Assembly (NCBI GenBank): GCA_002402085.1 | Contig: NVVB01000043.1 | Span: 4,000-10,461, forward strand | Length of the DNA: 6,462 nt | Origin: Gammaproteobacteria bacterium | GTDB taxonomy: Bacteria; Pseudomonadota; Gammaproteobacteria; Pseudomonadales; UBA3067 | Reading direction: 5' to 3' | Part shown: piece after piece, positions 1 through 5,274 of the stretch | Numbering within the stretch: the stretch's first letter is position 1 | Layout: each line of letters starts with the position of its first letter | Notes under the pieces: model-generated | The model's database searches: none | Told to the model about the DNA's origin: nothing | What the model saw: only the letters and a program-made list of their open reading frames with translations | Program-made: the position numbers and the translations under genes

Positions 1-609
1 CTTAATCTAGTGGCTGAAGAAGATCGTACTCAATTGATCGACGGTATCTTCCGTGTATTGAAGCCCGGTGGTCGAGTGGCGATATCCGATATCATTGCTG
101 ATCAATGGGTGGATGATCACCTTAAGAATGATCCCGTGCTTTGGAGTGGCTGTATTTCAGGGGCTTTCCATGAGAAAGATTTCTTGGATGTATTCTTGGA
201 TGCCGGTTTTGTTGCGGTTCAATACGATAAGTGGGATCTAGAGCCCTGGCAAGTCGTTGAAGGCGTTGAGTTCCGATCAGTCACTATCATGGCAACCAAG
301 CCTTTTGATGTGCCGAATCACGACGTGGGCCAGGCTGCTTTATATAAAGGCGCCTACAAAGAAATCACTCTAGACAGCGGTCAAACATTTCAGCGCGGTG
401 AACGTCGTGCGATTAGTGAGCGAAGCGCTACGTTAATTGCCAGCGGTGCTTACGGCGATGATTTCGTGTTGATTAACCCCGAGCAGCCAACTGAGCCGAA
501 AGGTTTTTGTGCAAGCAATGCGCCCAAACGTCCGGCGACAGAAATGAAGAATTCAGCACACTGCATCGCTGATTCCGATGGCGCTAGCCAAGATTCTGGA
601 TGTTGTTAG
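1..609 (+). CDS. arsM: Arsenite S-adenosylmethyltransferase (ArsM), 3' part; 5' end outside window
   Basis: This is the C-terminal part (202 visible codons) of a cytosolic SAM-dependent enzyme that methylates trivalent arsenic to methylated arsenicals. The reading frame is open from the first base (LNLVAEEDR...), so the GTG at position 10 is internal and not the start. The missing N-terminus should carry the SAM-binding glycine motif and two of the usual arsenic-binding cysteines. Visible family signatures are the late Rossmann strand 'RVLKPGGRVAISDI' (residues about 17-30 of the fragment), 'LWSGCISGAF' with the conserved As(III)-binding Cys at fragment residue 51, and 'WQVVEGVEFRSVT' (about 83-95). 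The C-terminal lobe follows, and the protein ends in a vicinal cysteine pair (SGCC) with further cysteines at 170 and 188. At 'RRAISERSA', where I recall many relatives having a cysteine (roughly AVCDKT), this protein has serine; that comparison is from memory. It is convergent with the downstream kinase gene. Family assignment is confident; activity is inferred. Confidence 0.9.
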   Translation, partial: LNLVAEEDRTQLIDGIFRVLKPGGRVAISDIIADQWVDDHLKNDPVLWSGCISGAFHEKDFLDVFLDAGFVAVQYDKWDLEPWQVVEGVEFRSVTIMATKPFDVPNHDVGQAALYKGAYKEITLDSGQTFQRGERRAISERSATLIASGAYGDDFVLINPEQPTEPKGFCASNAPKRPATEMKNSAHCIADSDGASQDSGCC

Positions 610-830
610 TGTTGAGGGGCTTTTAGTCTTAGTGCTGATTAAATTTATGCTTTAGGACTAGCCCTGAATAAATGCGTGGTCTCGGTGATGGTGTCACAAC
701 GCTGTAATCGAGACTGCACATTGAATGATTCCTTTCTTTAGCCCTTCCCTTTAACTCCTTTTTTTAATTCTTCTCCTCAACTCTTTCTTTAACTTCCTTC
801 TTTGTTACCTCGTTTGAAACCCTTTCTTTG
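610..830. other. Convergent intergenic region with pyrimidine-rich tract
   Basis: This is the gap between the ends of arsM (+) and the hybrid kinase gene (-). Two weak inverted repeats are visible. One pairs the region after the arsM stop (about 615-629) with GACTAGCCCT near 656-665, with bulges. The other is GTCTCG (679-684) with CGAGAC (709-714), with a nested GTGA/TCAC. Neither is followed by a convincing T-run on either strand, so I do not call an intrinsic terminator. From 731 to 830 the plus strand is about 82% pyrimidine by my count, made of degenerate CTTTCTTT / CCTTCCCTTT units. No plausible conserved gene is seen here, although a 28-codon minus-strand ORF runs into it from the kinase end. 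Confidence 0.6.
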
Positions 831-3341
831 TTAAGACGCTTGGCTGGCATTTTTGCTTGCGGGGCTGAGCCAGTAACGTATCCTTTCTTGTAGTAACGCT
901 TTGTTGATGGGCTTTTTTATATAATCATTCATGCCAACCACAAAGCATCGTTGTTGATCTTCTGTCATTACATTGGCCGTCACGGCAATGATCGGGATGT
1001 CAGAGAGTGGCGCGGACATCGCCCGGACTGCTTCCGTTGCTTGATAACCGTCCATGACGGGCATTTGGCAGTCCATTAATATTAAGTTGATTGGCTGAGT
1101 GCTGAGTAATTCTACGGCTTCTTTTCCGTCATTGGCGGTAATGATTTGATAGCCCATGCCTTGTACTAGTTTCTTGATCACCAGCTGATTGACTGGGTTA
1201 TCTTCGGCAATAAGGATTAAGTTGTTTTCGGGAATCTCGGCTGTTGAGTCGGCTGATGGATCGAACTCTGTTTGATTGACCGCCATTGTGCTGGGCGCAG
1301 CTTCTTCTTGGGGCGGGGGGTCGATGACCGATAGTTTGGTTGAAACGGTAAAGCTTGAGCCTTCGCCGAGAGTGGATTGAACGGTAAGTTGTCCGCCGAT
1401 GGTGTGGGCCAGCTGGCGGGACATGGAGAGCCCAACCCCTAAACCGCCAAATTCCCTGCTGTGAGAGCCATCGAGTTGAGTGAAGGCCTGCATGATTTCT
1501 TTCGTACGGTTTTTCTCTATGCCGGGGCCGCTGTCGTTAATAATAAAGTCGAATTGACTGTCGTGTTTTGAATTGTGCTCTGGGGTTTGTTCTGAGTTGT
1601 GCTCCGAATCGTGAATGATCAGTTGAAAGATGACCGATCCATGGTGGGTGAATCGTACTGCGTTATCTAAAATAGGGCCTAGAATATGCTCTAGAATCAT
1701 CGGGTCAGCGATGATCTGGTGAGGGTTTATTTCTGGCGCAATGTATTGGAACTGAATGGATTTCTCTTCGCAGCCAATTTTGTAGGGCTCGCATAACTTG
1801 GCTATGAATTCGCTTAAATTAATTTCGGTGTTGCGGGCTTTAACGCCGCCTGACTGTATCTCAGTAAATAATAAAATATCGTCAATCATTTTAATCATCT
1901 GGGCCGAGGATCGTTTTGCGATGGCTAGGTATTCTTGTTGGCGCAGCGGGTTTTTTTCATCGTGCATCAGCTCAAGTGCACCCTCAACGCCATTCATCGG
2001 GGTGCGAAGCTCGTGGCTGATGGTGGCGAGAAACTCATGTTTCATTAAATTGGTGCGTTCTAAATAGGCGTTAGAACTTTTCAGAATCAGTTTGGTTTTA
2101 TGGCCTAGGTAGGATTTTTCATTGGTTAGGGTGCGTATGCGGTCGGCGAGCGCAAAGGAGAGCAGCAGTATTTCCAGAAAGCTGCCAATTTTTTGATAAT
2201 ACGCGGTGAACTCAGTATTGGGGATAACTCCCGCGATAGAGCCCGTCGATAGAAATAGGCTAAGACTAAAAACCCCCCACGCGAGAATGAAAAATCGTGC
2301 CGATTTATTGCCTGCGAAATAAACGCGTACCGACACGAAAAAAACACTGATACAAAAGACGGCCATCAGTAGCGAAAAAATCTTCAATACCAACGGCGTA
2401 TGAATGATGATTGCGGTGGGGCAAATAATCGCAAGAAGCAAAAAATAGATTTTCAGGATTCGGTCGCTTAACGGCGAAAACTTATGCGTCTGTAGCGCTA
2501 CTTTGGTGAACAGTAAAATAAAAAAGACTGACAGGCAGGCGGCAAGCAGTAGCCCGTTGCTACTGGCCCATGTCGTATTAGGCCATAAGAATTGCGAGCC
2601 GAAGCCATCCAGGGCGGTCATGAAAATGCCGAAAAATAGGATGTGTAGTGTGTAGACAAAATAGGTTTTTTCTTTAATTGAAAAATACAAAAAAAGATTG
2701 TAAATCAGCATGATGCCCAACATACCGTAATACGAACCGTTGAGCACGTAGAAGGGCCTTGCGTAGGCGTTGAAGGCCGCTTCGCTGCGCAGTTTAAAGG
2801 CCAGCGCTAAGCCGCTTCGTGAGCTGATACGGATATAAATATCGTTTTGGCTTTGGGGCGTAAGTTTGAATTGGAAGGATGTATTAGTGAATTTAAACGG
2901 TCTGTCGTTGAAGGGCAGGCTATCGCCATTCTCCATCACTGAATACTGATTCTTTGAGGTCGGAATGAATAGCGTGATTTGATCTGCGAGAGGACTGACG
3001 TGTTCAAGAACCCATGTTTTATCGGTTTGAGAATAGTTGGCGTGTAGGGTGAGCTTTAACCAATAAATTGAGGTGGAAATTCCTTTATTGGATTCATTGG
3101 CTTGGATTCGCGTGAATTGTCCGCGATCCATGTTGAGGATATCGCTGAAGGTTAGTGCGTTGTTTGGATCCTCTAAAAATCCCATTTCAGGGGTGAGGTT
3201 TACGTAGGATGTTTCTTGATTCAGCGGGGTGACGGCGGCTGCGTTAAGCGAATAGACCAGCAAGAGAGCAATAATAACGCCCGCGTGTTTGATCGGCTTA
3301 AGTGGATGCCTCAGAGGGGGAAGGTGCCGCTCGCGTTTCAC
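831..3341 (-). CDS. DISM-type hybrid sensor histidine kinase with C-terminal receiver
   Basis: This 836-residue inner-membrane sensor autophosphorylates on histidine and passes phosphate to its own aspartate. A basic N-terminus and hydrophobic stretch (about 19-36, ending LNAAA) looks like a cleavable signal peptide. Residues about 45-190 match the periplasmic 7TMR-DISMED2 all-beta sensor (FLEDPNNALTFSDIL, SIYWLKLTL, the GDSLPFNDRPF region). Residues about 197-400 are the seven-helix 7TMR-DISM domain. HisKA has 'ATISHELRTPMNG' with phosphoacceptor H443. The HATPase domain has N560 (N box), 'NDSGPGI' (602-608) and 'GGLGVGLS' (632-639). The receiver starts near 706 with acidic residues 713-714, phosphoacceptor D757 in 'LILMDCQMPVMDG', T788 and K810. 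An unusual repeat-derived insertion lies in the HATPase domain. The start is GTG, chosen because AAGGTGG lies 10 nt upstream and the signal peptide follows directly; no ATG lies before residue 53. Its ligand and output partner are unknown; a downstream Hpt protein or regulator would be expected elsewhere. Confidence 0.95.
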   Translation of the reverse strand: MKRERHLPPLRHPLKPIKHAGVIIALLLVYSLNAAAVTPLNQETSYVNLTPEMGFLEDPNNALTFSDILNMDRGQFTRIQANESNKGISTSIYWLKLTLHANYSQTDKTWVLEHVSPLADQITLFIPTSKNQYSVMENGDSLPFNDRPFKFTNTSFQFKLTPQSQNDIYIRISSRSGLALAFKLRSEAAFNAYARPFYVLNGSYYGMLGIMLIYNLFLYFSIKEKTYFVYTLHILFFGIFMTALDGFGSQFLWPNTTWASSNGLLLAACLSVFFILLFTKVALQTHKFSPLSDRILKIYFLLLAIICPTAIIIHTPLVLKIFSLLMAVFCISVFFVSVRVYFAGNKSARFFILAWGVFSLSLFLSTGSIAGVIPNTEFTAYYQKIGSFLEILLLSFALADRIRTLTNEKSYLGHKTKLILKSSNAYLERTNLMKHEFLATISHELRTPMNGVEGALELMHDEKNPLRQQEYLAIAKRSSAQMIKMIDDILLFTEIQSGGVKARNTEINLSEFIAKLCEPYKIGCEEKSIQFQYIAPEINPHQIIADPMILEHILGPILDNAVRFTHHGSVIFQLIIHDSEHNSEQTPEHNSKHDSQFDFIINDSGPGIEKNRTKEIMQAFTQLDGSHSREFGGLGVGLSMSRQLAHTIGGQLTVQSTLGEGSSFTVSTKLSVIDPPPQEEAAPSTMAVNQTEFDPSADSTAEIPENNLILIAEDNPVNQLVIKKLVQGMGYQIITANDGKEAVELLSTQPINLILMDCQMPVMDGYQATEAVRAMSAPLSDIPIIAVTANVMTEDQQRCFVVGMNDYIKKPINKALLQERIRYWLSPASKNASQAS
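1564..1604. repeat. Partial 24-bp-period tandem duplication inside the kinase HATPase domain
   Basis: The 17-mers at 1564-1580 and 1588-1604 match at 15 of 17 positions and are offset by 24 bp, exactly eight codons. On the kinase strand they encode EHNSEQ... and EHNSKH..., giving the His/Asn/Ser/Glu-rich stretch HDSEHNSEQTPEHNSKHDSQ (residues 577-596) between the N box and the G1 box. The remaining part of each 24-bp unit is not conserved, so this is either an old or a partial duplication. Confidence 0.75.
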
Positions 3342-3386
3342 AATGTAAGTGCCACCTTGGACTTATCCTTTATCTCCTGTGTTTAA

Positions 3387-3399
3387 AGTATAACGTTAT
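3387..3399 (-). promoter_or_regulatory. Candidate -10 box and 10-bp palindrome upstream of the kinase gene
   Basis: On the minus strand TATACT (3387-3392) is a good -10 match, placed to give a leader of roughly 40 nt before the kinase GTG. It overlaps a perfect 10-bp palindrome, ATAACGTTAT (3390-3399), which could be an operator half or may be coincidental. No good -35 box is found 16-18 bp upstream, so the promoter may need an activator or be wrongly placed. An AGGAG (3373-3378 region, minus sense) lies too far from the GTG to be its ribosome binding site. Confidence 0.3.
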
Positions 3400-3446
3400 T
3401 CCTTGTGCTTTGGGTTCGCTGGTTAGGCTTGTTTAGTCATTGGCGG

Positions 3447-3489
3447 TGCGCGGTTATATGTTTTTTGTATTGATACATTAAACCGCGCA
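3447..3489. repeat. Perfect 9-bp inverted repeat, GC-rich arms, AT-rich 25-nt loop
   Basis: TGCGCGGTT (3447-3455) and AACCGCGCA (3481-3489) are exact reverse complements around a 25-nt AT-rich centre, which itself contains TGTA-TTGA-TACA able to form a small inner hairpin. It lies in the 187 bp gap downstream of the BPSS1780 gene and upstream of the kinase gene, both leftward. There is no T-run after the stem on either strand, so a classic intrinsic terminator is not supported. A 3'-end RNA stabiliser, attenuator-like element or protein-binding site remain possible. Confidence 0.6.
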
Positions 3490-3528
3490 AGTTTGTTGAG
3501 GTCCGCCTTTATGGATTGATTGGACTAT

Positions 3529-4338
3529 TTAATCTTCTTTGGCTAAGAAAATAGCGTTGTAGCTAAAATATAGTGTGCAACTAATAAGTATGGGCAACAC
3601 TATTAAACCGAGGCCAAGGGGGATCAGTGCGAGTATAAACACGGGAATTAGCAAAAAACTCCATACGGTGAGTGCGCCCATGTTTTTTAGGCAGCCCTTG
3701 AAACTCATTGAAAACGCTTGTCGAGCAGGCAGGTCATTTAAAATGATAAGCGCTGGGGCATATAGGATCCCCATGAATAAAGGCACCATTAATAGCAGGC
3801 CCAGTAATCCGGCAAGCGCCAAATAAAGCAGAAATTGGGGGTCTGGAATATTGCCTGGGACGCTGAGTTGGTTCAGCTGATCTAGGCTGGATTGATTGAA
3901 GCCCACTATTACTGCACCAGCGATGCCAATGACTACGATAATCGCAATGAATCCTAGTATGTACAGCAGCGACAAAAATAGAAATGACTTGAGATTCTGT
4001 TTGAAGCCGATGAAAAGAAAGCTATGTTTACGTTGGTCTTCGGTATCTAGGCGCATGCAGGCATAGATTAGGCCCGCGCTTAGTATCGGGCTCACAAATT
4101 GGCTTAAGATTGAAACGATGGGCAGTATACTGATGGTTATGAGCAGCACTAAAAAAACAATAGAGACCACGGTTAAGTAACCGGGGGCTTTAAAGAACAG
4201 ACCGAAGCCGTCTTTCATCCAATTGATGCCTGATCCCCAGGAGCAATAATTGGGGGTTTCGGCCAGTAGTCGTGACTGGGCGCTATTAGGCGCTATATTC
4301 GTGGAATTAGGGGGAAGGTAAGGATTTTCAACTGACAT
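3529..4338 (-). CDS. BPSS1780-family polytopic membrane protein
   Basis: This 269-residue integral inner-membrane protein has no known reaction. A polar, Asn/Pro-rich N-terminus (1-35; ENPYLPPNSTN...) is followed by 'GINWMKDGFGLFFKAPGYL' (about 37-55), the amphipathic W..G..LF...P element typical of the family. Hydrophobic segments follow at roughly 54-74, 76-95, 118-148, 168-200, 221-242 and 243-262. The loop 'NDLPARQAFSMSFKGCLKNM' (201-220) between membrane segments is another family hallmark. The ATG start has GGTGG 10 nt upstream, a leader closely resembling that of the kinase gene. It is divergent from the RDD-SpoIIM operon across 255 bp and followed, after a 187 bp gap with an inverted repeat, by the kinase gene on the same strand. 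Family assignment is from pattern memory of this 'hypothetical membrane protein' family; a role in membrane transport or organisation would be guesswork. Confidence 0.8.
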   Translation of the reverse strand: MSVENPYLPPNSTNIAPNSAQSRLLAETPNYCSWGSGINWMKDGFGLFFKAPGYLTVVSIVFLVLLITISILPIVSILSQFVSPILSAGLIYACMRLDTEDQRKHSFLFIGFKQNLKSFLFLSLLYILGFIAIIVVIGIAGAVIVGFNQSSLDQLNQLSVPGNIPDPQFLLYLALAGLLGLLLMVPLFMGILYAPALIILNDLPARQAFSMSFKGCLKNMGALTVWSFLLIPVFILALIPLGLGLIVLPILISCTLYFSYNAIFLAKED

Positions 4339-4593
4339 AATTTAGGCGCCACCGGACGTTAACAGGAGATTGGGGTTTGTAGGGCGCCATGATAATTCAG
4401 CAATCTACATTAGGCACTTAATTTATAGGTAAATAATTGCCTATACCGTGACTTGCTGCTGAGTTTGATTGGGTATTTAGACGCTAAAGGCTCGACATTG
4501 CTGAGAACTTCTTTAAGGTGTAGTTCAGCCTTGTATAGGCTTAGACTTTAGGTTCTTTAGACATCAACTTATTGAAAATAAACACGTACTTTT
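4339..4593. promoter_or_regulatory. Divergent control region between BPSS1780 gene and RDD-SpoIIM operon
   Basis: These 255 bp must contain promoters for both directions. Visible elements are two GGCGCC sites at 4345-4350 and 4383-4388 within TAGG(G)CGCCA direct repeats; a 22-bp imperfect palindrome at 4424-4445; a short AGCCT/AGGCT inverted repeat (4527-4531 and 4537-4541); and three TTAGAC hexamers (4477, 4541, 4557). On the minus strand TATAAA (4422-4427) is a possible -10 for the BPSS1780 gene, but its -35 is poor. For the rightward operon I find no convincing -10/-35 pair. No open reading frame worth calling is present. Confidence 0.5.
4424..4445. promoter_or_regulatory. Candidate operator: 22-bp imperfect palindrome TATAGG-N10-CCTATA
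   Basis: The outer six bases of each arm are perfect reverse complements, and 18 of all 22 positions agree with the reverse complement. The left arm overlaps a candidate leftward -10 (TATAAA, minus strand, 4422-4427). The length and symmetry fit a dimeric helix-turn-helix repressor site. The TATAGG half-site recurs once, unpaired, at 4534-4539, nearer the rightward operon. No regulator gene is adjacent to name as the binder. Confidence 0.4.
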
Positions 4594-5274
4594 ATGTTAG
4601 ATACTCGTCATTCAATTGAAACCCCTGAGGGCATCGCTTTACAGCTGACCGTGGCCGGGCCTGGTGTTCGAGGGTTAGCCTATGCGGCAGATTTTATGAT
4701 ACGAGGCGTGGTACTGACCATCTTTAGTGTTTTGTTTGGTTTGTTGGGCGTGACGGGCATTGGTCTGCTGACTATCTTTGCGTTTGTGCTGGAGTGGTTT
4801 TACCCCATTTTTTTTGAAGTGTTTTGGCACGGCCAAACGCCGGGTAAGCGCTTTATGGACATAAAGGTAGTCAATGATAATGCAACCCCTGTGACGTGGT
4901 CTTCTTCGGTTGTGCGTAATTTATTTCGTGTGGTGGATTTTTTGCCGTTGTTCTACATTACCGGACTTGTGTGTTTCTGTGTGAATAGCCAGTTTAAACG
5001 TGTGGGGGATTTGGCCGCTGGGACGTTGGTTATTTACAACACCAAACGTAAAGCGTTTAAATTTGATTCCGGTGTAGGTACGCGTGTTGCGCCGATGCCC
5101 TTAGAGTTACAAGAGCAACAAGCGATCGTGAGTTTTTGCGAACGAGTGCCACAATTATCCCCTCAACGAAGTTGTGAGTTAGCCAGTATATTAGCCCCGG
5201 TATTGGGTGAACACGATCAGCAGGCTGTGGATGCATTAATGGAAATAGGCAATGGCATTCGAGGTGCTGAATGA
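4594..5274 (+). CDS. RDD-family membrane protein, first gene of operon
   Basis: This 226-residue inner-membrane protein of the RDD family (Pfam RDD) has no established biochemical role in this context, although some distant RDD proteins have been linked to ion exchange. The domain spans about residues 20-150. R26 and D33 in 'VRGLAYAADFMIRG' and D115 in 'RVVDFLPLF' are the R-D-D residues; 'HGQTPGKRFMDIKVV' (79-93) and 'KRVGDLAAGTLVI' (135-147) are characteristic. Membrane segments lie at about 38-57, 58-77 and 113-130. The soluble C-terminal tail (about 160-226; 'MPLELQEQQAIVSFCERVPQLSP') is the extension found in RDD proteins encoded next to SpoIIM-like genes. ATG is the only reasonable start, since an in-frame stop lies just upstream, but no Shine-Dalgarno sequence precedes it. 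Its stop overlaps the next gene's start (ATGA), implying translational coupling. Confidence 0.9.
   Translation: MLDTRHSIETPEGIALQLTVAGPGVRGLAYAADFMIRGVVLTIFSVLFGLLGVTGIGLLTIFAFVLEWFYPIFFEVFWHGQTPGKRFMDIKVVNDNATPVTWSSSVVRNLFRVVDFLPLFYITGLVCFCVNSQFKRVGDLAAGTLVIYNTKRKAFKFDSGVGTRVAPMPLELQEQQAIVSFCERVPQLSPQRSCELASILAPVLGEHDQQAVDALMEIGNGIRGAE

Noticed and set aside
10..12. GTG as the start of a complete 199-codon gene
   Set aside because: The frame is open to the first base, and the upstream residues (LNL) fit the ArsM family, which continues well N-terminal of this point; the gene is truncated by the window.
679..714. Intrinsic terminator between arsM and the kinase gene
   Set aside because: GTCTCG/CGAGAC can pair, but the stem is short with a long loop and there is no adjacent T-run on either strand.
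1217..1435. 72-codon minus-strand ORF in another frame of the kinase gene
   Set aside because: It sits inside the HATPase-receiver linker region of a conserved kinase gene, with low-complexity Pro/Ser-rich translation and no family signature.
1798..2347. Two ORFs (plus 1798-2067, minus 2126-2347) overlapping the kinase gene
   Set aside because: Both are alternative frames of the conserved HisKA and 7TM coding sequence, with no independent ribosome binding site or recognisable product.
3575..3826. 83-codon plus-strand ORF inside the BPSS1780 gene
   Set aside because: It is antisense to a hydrophobic coding region and its product has no recognisable features.
831..4338. Kinase and BPSS1780 genes as a defined two-gene signalling operon
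   Set aside because: They share a strand, but the 187 bp gap holds a candidate promoter and an inverted repeat, and nothing in either protein indicates a joint function.
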